Source: Batillaria attramentaria (Eukaryota; Mollusca; Gastropoda; Batillariidae). Taken from it: a stretch of DNA of 64,000 nt. The notes under the pieces were generated by a model. It saw only the letters and a list, made by a program, of their open reading frames with translations, was not told the origin of the DNA and did not search any database. This document shows, piece by piece, positions 36,601 through 50,301 of the stretch. The translations under genes and the position numbers were made by a program. The DNA is taken from the NCBI GenBank assembly GCA_018292915.2, contig JACVVK020000328.1, positions 124,001-188,000 on the forward strand. Reading direction: 5' to 3'. Position 1 is the stretch's first letter. Every line of letters starts with the position of its first letter.

Positions 36601-36824
36601 TGAGAGACTGCTGTCCAGAGTTACACCTAAGTTTTTAACATGTTTTTAGTGATGCCTTGTGAACAAAATCTACGGAGAATATTCATTTAAAATGACCAAT
36701 TTACCCTATGTCTTAGGTGAACAAGGGCAAAAATTAAATTTGTGCTTGAAAGTGCGTGTACGTGCGTTTGTGTGCGCTCGTGTGCGGTGTGGTCTGTGTG
36801 TCGGTGTGTGTGTGTACACGAAGA

Positions 36825-36868
<44 letters not shown>

Positions 36869-36924
36869 GAATGAAGACGTAGATGATAGGGTCAGCAATC
36901 CTCCGCCCAAATGAAAAGGAAAGA

Positions 36925-37088
36925 GTGGGTGTTTGGGGGTTTAACGTCCTTTTCCACCACATAGGGTGATATCAAAGACGGGGCAACGATGAAAAAGCCA
37001 GCACAGATGTTTGGCCCCAGCCGGGATCGAACTCACGACCCGAGCATTAGAAGTCCAACGCTCTACCGTTCGACCACCCCGGCTCCCC
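36925..37088 (-). mobile_element. SINE-A, minus strand, perfect 12-bp target-site duplication
   Basis: The direct repeat gaaaaggaaaga is at 36913-36924 and 37089-37100. It is a full-length element close to the family consensus. The equivalent place after gene C (about 51285) is empty, so the insertion follows the B-C duplication. Confidence 0.92.
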
Positions 37089-37178
37089 GAAAAGGAAAGA
37101 AAGAACAGCCAAGGGGGTCTTAATTATTAACTGTTGATTAATGTAATGTACATGGCCTCTTGTAATTTGTAACATGAA

Positions 37179-37184
37179 AATAAA
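37179..37184 (+). promoter_or_regulatory. Candidate poly(A) signal of gene B
   Basis: AATAAA in the block gtaacatgaaaataaacg-t, conserved after gene C (51343-51348) and gene D (58785-58790). It lies 1.5 kb after the stop, lengthened here by the LINE and SINE insertions. Confidence 0.5.
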
Positions 37185-37544
37185 CGCTTTGACAACTACG
37201 AATTCCTGATGCACTACAATCAACGTGGACTGCAAGATTTTCCTCATTGGCGTATCATATTTCACATCTGAACGAGTGTTTAAACTCATACAGCCCACAA
37301 GGAAAGTGTCAAGTTATTCTCAATAGCAATCTCTGTCAGTTATTTCCTGTTTAGGCAAGGAAATAAAACCAGTAACACTCGCATGGTTGTGTGTCACACG
37401 GGTGAACATAGTTGACACCATTAGCAAATTTTAACCTCATTTACAGCATTATCCGAGTATGTTTGTTTGTTTGTTGCTGTTTTGTGGGTTTGTTGTTGTG
37501 GTGTTGTTTGTGTTTGTAGTTGCTGTTCTTTTTTTGTTGTGTTG

Positions 37545-37713
37545 GAGGAACCGGGGTGGCCGAATGGTAGAGACTTCAAATGCTCGGGTGAGTGAGTTCG
37601 TATCCCGGCTGGGGCCAAATATTTGTGCTGGCTTTTTCATCGTTGCCCCGTCTTTGATATCACCCGTACGTGGTGGAAAAGGACGTTAAGCCCCCCAAAC
37701 ATCCACCCCACCC
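37545..37713 (+). mobile_element. SINE-A, orthologous to the one at 29719
   Basis: The target-site duplication ttgttgtgttg is at about 37534-37544 and 37714-37724. There is a small deletion in the anticodon arm (agagacttcaaatgctcggg). It lies upstream of gene C. Confidence 0.85.
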
Positions 37714-38192
37714 TTGTTGTGTTGTTTTCCATGATCTTCACGCCTCAGTCAGGTTTGATTTTTATTTCTGACAAGAAATATTCACGCAAAGATACCACCG
37801 GATTGTAATAAAAACAATATTTTTGTCAAACAAAAACGCATACGTACTGCACTAATCACATTATTATTTTTTATCCGGGCGTTTGTGAAGAAGAATATTT
37901 TGTTGCTATACGTATTCTTTTCCCAGGTGATTTTCGATTTGAGTTGCCTTCAGGGACAGGAGGTAGTCAGAATTGTTGGTCCTAGTACACCGCAAATCAT
38001 TTTGTTGGTTGCTTGCTTGTTTTTGTCTGCCCTCTAAATGCCTGTGAAGCGCGGGTGGCGGCTGTGTACGCATGTATGAGGCGTGACGCGTGATGGGCGT
38101 GTACTTCCTCTATAGGACTCTGTTTAGCAGATTAGCGTTACCGGTGATAGGCCAACATCGTCAGATTCTTCATCGCGCACACTCATTGCAGC

Positions 38193-38203
38193 GAAACCGA
38201 AAC
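38193..38203 (+). promoter_or_regulatory. ISRE/IRF-like site upstream of gene C
   Basis: gaaaccgaaac, identical in sequence and spacing to the site before gene B, 87 bases before the start codon at 38290. Confidence 0.4.
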
Positions 38204-38289
38204 AGCATTCTAACCATGGAAAACTAAATCGACAATCAGCTTATCTAGCATTTGAAACAGTTGCCAAGGTGTACTTTCCAACAGTCGCC

Positions 38290-41200
38290 ATGCGAGGCTT
38301 GTTACTGGTGATTCCTTGCTGGCAGTTGGTTTTCACAGGTTTGTCCATTCGTTGCCCCGATAGTTTTCCTGAATTCATGTATCTGTGTCAGACTTTTCCC
38401 CCGCTGTTTCAGTAAGAGAGGTTTTTTTTTTTTTTTTACTTCTTTGTTTGGTTAAACGCGCCCGTTTCAAGGTAACTACACTTTGCAGATGATTTGGAAC
38501 AGTAACTGTTAAGGGAATGAGGGTGAGGAACGAAACCGGACTTTCCATAACCCGTACTGTACACCAGTTGTCGAGATATCTATCTCAGGATCAGCCCTGA
38601 GGTAGCCTGCGGTTTTTCCACAACCCGCACTGTGCACCACAGTCGAGAAATCTACCTCGGCCTGCAGATTGTCTCTAAACCGTCTTGTGCACCAGAGAGC
38701 ACGTGATGTTTTGGCTTCGTACCAGTTCTGAATAAATGAGCATTACGCTTCAAATAGTCTATCTTAGTGTCATTTTGAACCGACCGAAGCTCTGTCAGTC
38801 AGTGGCTGGCAGCAACACTTTCACAAACGCGAGGCTCTTTCCTTCTGGTCCGGCTTTCTGTTGGTTCGGTGACGCGATGCTACACACTACCACAACCGTT
38901 CAGTACGATCTGTGATCATAGACGGGCCATTAATACTAATAGTCATAGCATACAACGCTAAATACAGTCGTCTGTTCTGTCTGTCTGTCTGATTCTCTCT
39001 CTCTCTCTCTCCTGACGGAAGCTGACCGCCGAGCTGTGCGGACGTGTTGTCGCGGAGCTCCAGTGTGCAGCCAACCGTGTCGGCGGCGTACTGGCAGTTT
39101 TTTCCCCCTTGGATTTTCGGAGAGTTTCGTGTCATTGAGAGTGACATAATGCAGCATGTGTGCAGTGGTTAATGCTGAACTGTCGCTATCCTGCGAAATA
39201 TATTATTTGGAGTGTGAAAAACGCTTTGTATCAGTGGTAGTAGCTGCTGTGATACGCGGCACGGCCATGATGAAACTGTGATTTGAGTTCATTTGTGTGC
39301 GGACACTGTGTGAGCGGAGCTCGTGGACCTATTTCGCTGCAACATCATCTTCAGCTTCTACACATCTCGACAAGATGACTGGTCATATTTGTGAGTAACT
39401 GGCGTTTGAACATTTCGCTTATGTCTTCCATTCTAAACGTTATCCTGCTACGTGATAAACTTAGGAGCATCTCTTTGTTCCTTGTGTGGCGCCAGTCAGT
39501 TCCTATGTCTCACCCGCCTGGCCACTCCACTCAAGCCTAAGCCCCCTTCAGGCTCTTGGCCGGGATTACGTTACGCAAGATGCTGTAAATGAACACTGAC
39601 ACCAACACCGGATCATGGGGCCTCGGACACGGGCAAACAAGGCCAAGTACGCCATCCAGACAGAACAAATAAACCAGACCCAGTGTCCACTCCAAGCTAA
39701 CTTCCAAGCTGAAACGTTTAGTCTGTCCATATGGAGGTCTGTTATTGACATCCGTTATGTAGAGGGAGCAGAAGATGACCAAAACGACCACCATACAACA
39801 TGGGAAGACTTTGCCCTTGATATAGACCCCGTCACTAGCAAACAGTCATTCCGACTTCTGTCTGGCATTCATAGATTGGCAGATTCTCCCCTCCCCTCAG
39901 AGCTTTTCAAGTCTGTCATAAGGCTGTACCGTGGACCACTTAAACTTGTTACCATCACGGTTTTTCACACAGGCACGGTGCGCATACAGGGGAAATTGAC
40001 TCAGACTTGGGTACACGATGAATTTGAGGAATTGAAGAGACTAGCCCATGAGTTGTACCCTCAAGCCCCCACCCGCTCTCTCTCCGCCCCACCCCACCAA
40101 CACCCACAGCTGGCCCTTCCAGCCCCTCCTTCAAGCCCAGCCGCAGGCGAGATGGTGTTAGCGTCTCCTGTAATCAGCGAACCCTCTTCCCCTCCCCACT
40201 CACCCGATCATCAGACCATGTCCGTGACTGACTCGACACTTGGGGATTTATGTTCACCGACCATTGAAGACTCTAATCCTACCACCCCCACCAGCCCGGA
40301 CACCCCCCAGTCTAACCAAGACCAGACAGTCAGCGGGGCCGACACGTCCGTTTTAGATAACCACTCCCACTCCACGCATGTGATGTCACCTCTCCAACAC
40401 ACGACTGAGGATGTCGCATCATCTGATAATGGAACTCCTGATCCTAACTCCGTTGCACAGCTATCAGCATCCATGGTGTCGTTACAACAACAGTTAACAA
40501 CAGCCACATCAACCATCACTGAGCTGCAATCAGAGGTAAAGGCGATGAAATCAGAGCTGAGTTCCATGAAAGAGTATGTTGCGACACTTGAGAGTGAACT
40601 AGACATACAAGACAGTGGGAGCAGGGACAATGCAGTAAAAACCAAGAGTGACACAACAATGGTAGAAAGGTCGCTGACGGATGCTCTTGGAGAAGTAAAG
40701 GCAGACTTGAAGGAACAGCTCTCAAAACTGTCCGCGTCCCGGGACAGTCATGGTGGCATGATACAGGAACTGAGACGACAGGTAGATGCTCTCAACAAAT
40801 CACTTCCCACCTACGCTGCTGTCGCTAAATCCTCACAGAAATCCCCGGTCCCTTCCACCAGCTCACAATCCTCAGGCGGATCCGCCACACCCCCACACCA
40901 ACCCAAACCCAACCCCCGCAACTCCACCATCACTGGTCAGTCACCTGTATCATTATCCAACCGTTACGCCCCCTTGACCTCTAATAGTAATAACGATAAT
41001 GTGATTGAGGAAATTCCTGAGGCCATCCGAGACCAGACATCGTGCGGAAAAGAGACACTCAGGGCAGACAACTCGCCTAACTCGTCTGCAAGTCCCCCGC
41101 CCCAATCACACAACCAAGAAAGACCCGAGGCTGACAAGACCGACACTGCTAGCAATGCCGGTGACAAACAAAGCGGCATCCGTGAAAATGACGCCAAACC

Positions 41201-44200
41201 ATCGCCACTACAACAGCTGTGTAACCAGAAAATACGGAGTGACGTAGACACACTGCTGCTTGGTGACTCAGTCATACGTCGGGTGGATGAAAGGAAAATG
41301 TCCGTGGACGGGTGTACAGTGCAGAACCTTGCCGTCTCGGGTCTCAGTGTGCTTGGCCTGGACAAGTGGCTTCGCACCATCACCCCTGTACGTCACATTC
41401 GTCATGTCACTTTCCACGTCGGCGTCAACAGCTGTGGGGGCGGGCCCGTTGAGACCCGCACGTGGCTACAGTTAATCCGTCAACACGCCCGAGTATTTCC
41501 CAACGCCACCCTCCAGGCATCGTCCATTGTCCCCCCACGTGGCCGTCACTACCTGTCTGAAGCGGTTTACGTGTCCAATGGCAACCTACAGACGGCATGT
41601 CGGCGAGCGGGTGTACACTTAGTGGACAACACCCCGATCTTCCTCACTGCTAACGGTGCCCCGCGGCAGAAGCTGTACAGTCAGAACAGAGCTGACAAGA
41701 TCCACCCTAGCAGTGACGGTGTGAAAGCCCTTGCGCTGAATATCCGCTTCGGCGGCCCCGACCAGTACAACACCAATGTAGGTGTACACAGCCATGGACA
41801 ACAGAAACGCGGCCTGTCCGAGTGGCCAGAGGGAGACTACAACAATCAGCGTCGCCGCGTCCATGACAACGAGAGACCTAGGCGTGGCTACTACAAAGAC
41901 GCGCACCCCCCTCTGCGTGACCTCGGCCTGCCCTTGTCGGGCCGTGACAGCGGACAACCACCCCAGCAATGTGCCCACGACGGTCAGCGTCCACCATTCG
42001 AGAGCACTTCTGTTGGTGTTGTGAGACAACCACCAGCGCCTGTTGTCCACGATTACCAGCACAAGTCCCCTGTGGATCTACATGCAGCAGGTCAGAAGGC
42101 AGCTGCTGCTACTTACAGTGTCTCCGCCGATCCACAGAAAATGATGCAGGTACTTCAAGCACTACGCAGTGCTGCAGCCGATCTCCTGACGATCTGCTGA
42201 GACCCTATCCGCGTAAGCCGGGCTATCGGTGTACTGGTGCTAATATCAGTTGTTGTGCATCTTATTCTAGTTGACTGTCTTCGTAACGGACTTTTAATAC
42301 GGTCTTTGGGCTGTGTTCCTTTTAGTAAGTTGCAGGTCGGGCCATTAGGCTGTACCGACTGCATTCGGAAACTTTGTGCGCTAACATTCATCTTGGTGAA
42401 TACTTATCAGAAAACATTTTGTGTGACACTAGGCATAGACAGCCGGATACTGTGTAACTGTGCCCTTCTTGTACAGAAGACTAGCTCGTGCTCGCAAGGT
42501 GACTCCGTTGTGTTTCAACGGTTACTGAACAGTATTGTTAGATACTGCAGTTTACGGACTGTTCGCGATACGTGGACTGTTCATGGTGCCTACAGACTCT
42601 GACCGTTATGCATAAGCTGTTTCACCATTATTGCTAACCTACTACGGCCGGCTACAGATTGTGTTTTGTTGTGCATGGACTGTCTTATCCTTTGTACAAG
42701 GACTGTTGCCGATGTGGATAAGCTGTTACCGCCCGATTGCTAAGTTTATTTGAACACTTCTACCTCCTACAGTGATCGATTCTACTGTCGGTTGCCTGTG
42801 TGTGGACTATAGGATACCTGCAGTACGGACATTCAGGACGCTTGCAGTTACATAGTTAACTGTTTGTTTTATTCTTAAATTTCATTTTCTCTTGTTTACC
42901 TTCACTTTTGTATCTCATTGAATTTGTTGATTTGTGCTTGTCTCGGTTATTGTCTTTTCCGTTAAAAATTTTGCCCAGTGTGTTTTCTTATATAACGTGT
43001 ACCGTTTCTAACGGCAAGTTTTGTAGAGAAGTAATCTTCACTGCGCCTTTATCAGAGTAGCTCCTAACAATTCCTATTTGTGGCACTGTTTTTGTTGTCG
43101 TTTTCTTTGATAGTGCCCGACATTTGATTTCCCACCGTTTATTTTCTACCATGAGCAAATTCCAAACACTAAAACAAAAATTACACATAGGTCATCTCAA
43201 TGTCTGCCATCTCCGTAACAAAGTGCTTGAGGTCGGTTTGTTTTTGGGAGGTTCAGACCCGTTCCACATTTTTGGTATCACCGAGTCACGTCTGACGGAA
43301 TTAGTAAGCGATGACGTTGTGCAAATAGACGGTTATTGTCTTTTTAGGCGTGACCCGAAAACCTCAGGTCAAACTGGCATTGCAGTTTACATTCACCAGT
43401 CGATTGCCTCAATGACCCGGAGGCGTCACGACTTAGAGAACACTGAAGTAGAGTGTATGTGGTTTGAGGTCAGAGGTCATACGAAGTCCCCCCCACTACT
43501 GATCGGCTATGTATATAGACATCCCTCATCAAATTTTGATTGGTACGACCATTTTCTACACATGATGGATCAGGTTCGTGTCAATGACAACAATGTTCTT
43601 ATTATGGGCGATTTTAACATCAACTTGATGAAACCCCATCTAGCCTGGGACACAACATTCACATCGATTGGTTTAGAACAAATAATTCAAACAGCAACTA
43701 GAATCACCCCATCAACATCAACTTTAATCGATCATATATACACGAATAAACCACATGCAGTTTCTGAGGCAAATGTCTCAGATCTTAGTATTAGCGACCA
43801 TTTTCCGATTTCCTGCAAATGGTCGCTAAAACTGCCTAAAACAAAGAAACAGGGTCACACCACTATCACATACCGATCATTCAAAAATTTTAATCAACCG
43901 GCTTTTCTTCATGAGCTTAGTACTGTATCATTTGATGGTGTTTTTAATGAAAGTGACCCAGATGCTGCACTATCGACATGGTATAGTATATTTAAAGGCG
44001 TTTTAGACAAACATGCACCAATACGACAAAAGAGAGTCAAGCATGCCGCCCCACCCACATGGCTTACACCTGAAATTATCCACGCCATGAAACTTAGAAA
44101 TGATCTGAAAAGAAATAAGCAGTTTGAAGAATTTAGGCGACAGCGAAATCGGGTAAAGTATATGGTTAGACAAGCGATGAAGTCGTTTTGTGACAAATTA

Positions 44201-46042
44201 GTAGAACAAAATAACGATGTGTCCTCAATATGGCGAGTAATAAACTTTTTGACAAAAGGCAGTGGGAGTGGGAGTAAGTCACCAGCCCCTAACTCCGATC
44301 TAAATGCCAGCCATCTTAATGATCACTTCCTTTCCATTGCCGACTCACTAGTCCCACAACAACACAAGAACACACCCTATGTCTGTCCTGACAAATTAGT
44401 TGATTTTTGTCGTGAAAGAACTGCTGGCACCAAACCGTTCTCTCTGCCTCCTTTAGCTGTACATGAAGTTGGCAAACTTATCAGCAAAATGGAGAACAAA
44501 AAGTCGTCGGGACCCGACGAAATTAGCCCAAGGATTTTAAAGATGTCACTTCCATTTATTGTAGAATCCTTAACATATATATACAACTTATGCATCGACC
44601 AAAACACGTTTCCATCTGACTGGAAGATTGCAAAAGTAGTGCCGCTTCCGAAGACAAAGGACAAATCTGACGTTAACAACTTTCGGCCCATATCCCTTCT
44701 CTCTGTCCTGTCAAAACCACTAGAGAGACACATTCACAAGCACCTACTTACATACCTAGAATCACGTAAACTCATCCACCCATGTCAGTCAGGTTTTCGG
44801 CCAGGTCACTCCTGTCACACTGCTTTAGTCAGATTAACAGACGCCTGGCTGACGCAAATCAACAGCTCTCAAATAAATGGTGTTGTGTTTTTGGATTTTC
44901 GAAAGGCCTTTGACCTCGTCAACCACAATATCTTGATATCTAAGCTTAGCGTGTATCTTGGTGGCCATGATAGAACCCCATTTTTTGAGTCTTATCTCAA
45001 GGCAAGGAGTCAAAAAGTTCTTTTTAATGGGCAGTACTCATCTCCTGGAGTCGTTAAATATGGCGTCCCTCAGGGATCAGTGCTAGGCCCGCTTCTCTTT
45101 TGTGTCTTTATAAATGATCTCCCCTTGCACCTTTCAAAGGTCAATTGTGAATTATTTGCTGACGACGCGACGCTGCATACTGCAGACAAAAACATCAACA
45201 CTGTCGGTTCATGTCTCCAAGAGGGCGTCAGTGAGGTAGTCGACTGGTGTCAGTCAAATTCAATGGTTTTAAATCCATCTAAGACAGAATCAATGGTGAT
45301 TACCACCCGCCAGAAACATCAGCTTCATCCATTAGCACTTAACCTGACAGTCGAAAATACCACAGTCAAACAAGTGTCCGAGCATCGATTACTCGGCGTA
45401 ATAATCGATAACAAACTCACCTGGCAAACGCACATCAATACGCTCTGTAAAACAGTTTCACGCAACATTTTTCTTCTCTCAAAACTCAAACATTTCATAG
45501 ATGAAGATGCTTGGAAACTTTTCTATACCGCACACATAAAATCACATATTGACTACGCATCGACTCTATGGGATTGTGCTAGCGACGTCTACTTAAAGAG
45601 GCTTAACTCTCTCCACAGACGAGTGGCCAAACTCTTACTTCAGGACTCTCAAATGACAACCGACCAAAAGCTTGAGAAATTGGACATGCTTCCCCTCGAC
45701 AAACACCTCCAATTCAGCAAATGCGTGTTTCTGTATAAAATTTGGAACAATCTATTTCCCAAAGAAACATGTGCACTTCTCTCCAAGTCAACACCTCATT
45801 ATGCCACTACAAGAATGTCCTTCGTTGTTCCCAGACCACGCATCGATGTTTTTAAGACAAGTCTCTGTTTTTCTGGTAGTTCGCTCTGGAATTCACTTCC
45901 GCAGCACATAAAAAGTGCACCAACCCTCTCTCTCTTTAAGAGCAACACTCTAGCGTTCCTGAAATCAACGTAAGATTTCGAAGGCATGCTTTACTATAAA
46001 TGTCATATATACTTATCAGTGGTGCTGCCATTTTACTACAAA

Positions 46043-46087
<45 letters not shown>

Positions 46088-46195
46088 TGGTTTTGTTTGT
46101 TTGGTTGTTGTTTTTGTGTGTGTGTTTTGTTTTTTTTTGCTCTGTCACACTGTACCTTATCGAAGTCAGTGTACAATTATGATCTTTGACGTTGC

Positions 46196-46240
<45 letters not shown>

Positions 46241-46678
46241 GGATTGATCCTTCTTTTAGTGTAGTGTAGCTGTTCTTTATAGTTATGTAGTAGCTGTAGC
46301 AACGGCAAGTTCGAAAATTGACCTTTGTGTTAAAGCTTTAACCGTTGATAAATAAAGAATCATTGTCATTGTCATTGTCATTGTCTCTCTCTCTCTCTCT
46401 CCGCAGAAGAGTTCTATTCTATTATGGTATTAGGTGCGCAAGATATACCGACCAGAAGTTGCGGGTATGTCGTTGAGGGCAAAACCTTGGTCTGCCGCTG
46501 TCTGGAAAGATGTACCAACGGCGAGGAGGCTACACTGACCTGGCCAGGTCACTCTGATACAGACCTTCTGGAGAAACACAACGTTAGCAGACAGCAACAT
46601 GGACAGAACTTCACTTGTCGGAAAGTGTGCGGCAATGAGACCACAGAAATTAACTACACACTTCAAGTGGCCTGTAAG

Positions 46679-46742
<64 letters not shown>

Positions 46743-47151
46743 TGTCTGTCTGTCTGTCTGTTTTTCCCCCGATCTTTCGTCATCCGGAACGCTACAAAAA
46801 TGAAAACATTTAATATCCGTGAACTACTAACACGCTTCTATTATCCGTTCCCCCAGACGGACCTGATGCAGCCAGCACTAACATCACTGGACCATCCCCC
46901 TTCATTACAAACGGAACTCTCTCCATGACACTGACGTGTGAAACATCAACCAACCCTACACCTATCTACACCTGGACTGGTGTCAGCTGTGACAATAGGA
47001 ACAATGAGAGAACGTGCACTTACACACCGTCCATAACGGAGGATGGGAAACTGGTCAAGTGTAAATTGGTAAACGCTGAAAACACTCAGGTGGAACCAGT
47101 GACCGTGGAGTTTGCTATGAGCCTCTCTTGTAAGTCTCTCATATTCAAGTG

Positions 47152-47204
<53 letters not shown>

Positions 47205-47265
47205 TGATTAACTCTGAAACAGTCGGGCAGAACCTGTGTTTAAGGGTGTTCAGATCAGCCTCTCG

Positions 47266-47334
<69 letters not shown>

Positions 47335-49056
47335 GATTGGTAAAGCTCCGAATGCAACACACACTGAGTAATGGGCGTGCGAACGAGGAAAACTCAGCTG
47401 TCTGAAAACGGTGGCCACCATTATTTCCCCTGTCAGTTGCTCGAACTGAGTGAGCTATGATGTCGAGTGTAGTCACCAGACTGTCGCCGGCTACTGCGTT
47501 TTGACTTCGATCAAATGACGTCACTGGACTTACTGCTTTCTCTCCATGTTTCCATCATATTGAACGACACATGCTTCCCTCGTTGTAGTGTCTTGTAAAA
47601 CGTTTGCCGGACCATGCCACGTGTTGTGCACTCATTATGCCGCAGGACGCTATTGGCTAAATTCTGGGGACCCTTTGGATTGACAGAAGTGGAGTCGTCC
47701 ATTGTATGAAATAACACGAAAACTTTTAGCAGAACAAGACTGTGGGTAACTTTTTCATTATGGTGAGTCTTGTGAGCTCGAAATTCTCTACAAAAAAAAA
47801 CAAAAAAAAAAAACGAGACAAGCGCTGAATCAAGCATTATCACATTGTAGGAAACAATACAGGGACATGAGTTTTGTGTCCACTCAAATTCATTTGCCAC
47901 CTTGTAATCCAGAATCATGACCGTCTTTAGAAGAAAAGGTTTGTGGCTAATCTAAATGACCCTTTCGTCTCTGGAACTGGCAATATCAAATCAGGCAATT
48001 TCATGTGTAGTTTTCCCATCTAAATTGTGTGTAAACAAATTGCGTCATTGCCACTACGCCTATAGGAAAGAAACATCAATCACAATTTTAAAAAAAATCA
48101 TTCGCAGTTCCTCCTGATATTACGTCAAGGAGTAGGAAACTACCTCCAAAACGGCTTCCTCTTTATCCCTGTTCATTACTTTCACACCTACATCACAAAG
48201 CAAAATCACGTCACGAAATGGTCGACTGCCTTTTCACGCCGAAGTATGAAAATTGGCTTTTTAGGGCTTACTTTCTAGTCCACGGCTTACACGGAAACGA
48301 GGCTATGACACATTTTATGAGCAGTTCAAAATGTGAAGCAGAAAGATGCCCCGACAAAATATATATCTCGGAATTTTACCATACGCCCCATTGTTGCACA
48401 GTGCTTTTGAGATTATTTTAACCTCAGAAAAAGTTGATCAGAACACATAAATCGAACGTTATTATGTTTGTTGTTGTTGTTTTCTTGTTGTAGCCGTTGT
48501 TGTTTCGGAAGCCTATGAGTTTCAATAGAACAGTTCCTTATCTTCCAATTTACAGATCCGCCACCAACTGTCCCAAATATCTCAGAGGGTTCAGGTTCAA
48601 TTCTGACAGCCAAAGACATCCTGACCTGTACCGTGACTGGCGGCAAGCCGCTAGTTGACAGTGTTAACTTCACATGCACCAATCCTTACAACAGCACCCA
48701 GGATCGAGAGACAACAAGTACGTCAGTGTCCAGCTCTCTGACCATCGACACGTCACAAGCCACTACAGACAACATGACGTGTTACTGTTCAGCCAACTGG
48801 GCCCCACGGCCAGAATTCTATACGATGAAGAGTGAAAGAAATTTTCTGATAGAATGTGAGTTGTTTGTGACCCTGTGAAGATTTGCATAATGCAAATAAA
48901 CTGTCACTGTTGCAGAAAAAAAAAACCCGCCTCACCACGCACGCCCGCGCTTTCTTCTACTGTATGGGACTGAAGCTGCGACAAGAGTGGCCACGTTGAT
49001 ACCACCTAGTCCTTCTGTAATATTATTTTACCAGAAACTCCAGAGTAAAGGGATAC

Positions 49057-49093
<37 letters not shown>

Positions 49094-49184
49094 TCAATTT
49101 TCTTGCTCGGTCAGCGTTCACAGACCGTGATTGTGCTAATGTCTCCTAATCTTTTACCATATGTATCATGTGCATTCTGCGCGC

Positions 49185-49269
<85 letters not shown>

Positions 49270-50257
49270 AGCCCCACGAAGACCTGCACCTGAGCACCCG
49301 GAAGGCAACACACCGCTCAACATGACCAGTAAGAAATACTACACGTTAATGAGTAGTAGTGTTCTTAATGCAATGCAGTGCTATGTACGCTCTGTGCGAC
49401 CCGTCGAAAATTCAAGTTCTGCTCAGCGGTTGGCTATGCCGACAAGTCTCTTGTTCAGTCCTTGTGTTAGTTGCGCCATTGTGTACCCTTCTGTTGGCTC
49501 AGTGGCAGCCTTTGAGATGCTGCCACTGTGCAGATGTCTGAGTTGGATACCACCAAAGCTCATTTGAGCCTTTGATGATACTTCCTAAGTTAAAGTAAAC
49601 CATAACTTCTGCCACTGTAATCTTGTGACCCTTATCTTTGTGGTTTATTCCTAGAAAATACTGGAACCATCCAAGCAGCGACTCACTTTGTTAATGGCCT
49701 CAAGTAGCTATTATGCAGTTAAGAACATGGCATATATATTTTTCTAGCGTTAAGAAAAACACAACAGTTGCTCAGCTGAGTTGATATACTTTGTTTTGCG
49801 CTTTTTTTTTTGGTTTTTGTTGTTGTTGTTGTTGTTGTTGTTGTTTTTGTACATGTACTGATGTATATAAGAATGTCTGGATGTCACTCTCACCTTTGAA
49901 TGGGCCTAAGGCCTATCTATAAATATTTCTGAATTCTAAGTTTTTGTACATGTACATACAGCTACAATCAGACAGCATAAAATACTTTTAAGGTCAACGC
50001 AATACACGTTTTGTGCATTTCGCTCGATTGTTCGTGTTCCGATTACTTAGTTCGCTCGATTTTGCACTTCCACGTATTCTGTTTTTTTATGATTTCATTC
50101 TCACTGTATCCTGTTTCAGTCGCTGAAATGAATTTGAATCCCAACATGGCTTCTACTCCACATCCAGCAGCAATTGCTGGGGGAGTTGTTGGCGCAGTTG
50201 TATGTGTATCCGTCGCCATTGTTCTTGTGATGATAGCCTGGAAGAGAAAATGTAAAC

Positions 50258-50301
<44 letters not shown>

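Larger units (their letters stand above)
39012..46385 (+). mobile_element. Full-length CR1-type LINE, both ORFs open, inside a (CT)n tract
   Basis: Comparison with gene B intron 1 shows the sequence identical up to a CT/CTGT tract at about 38975-39011 and resuming with CT repeats plus ccgcagaagagttctat at 46386. The 7.37 kb between is inserted. The order is 5' untranslated region (39012-39614), ORF1, a 0.92-kb spacer, ORF2, then a 3' region with (TG)n runs. It ends aataaagaatcattgtcatt with four ATTGTC units abutting CTCTCT. Two intact long ORFs and a complete 5' end suggest recent transposition. A target-site duplication cannot be resolved in the microsatellite. Confidence 0.9.

Noticed and set aside
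42201..43123. An additional LINE ORF between ORF1 and ORF2
   Set aside because: The longest frame (about 121 codons at 42237-42602) has no domain and looks like spacer.
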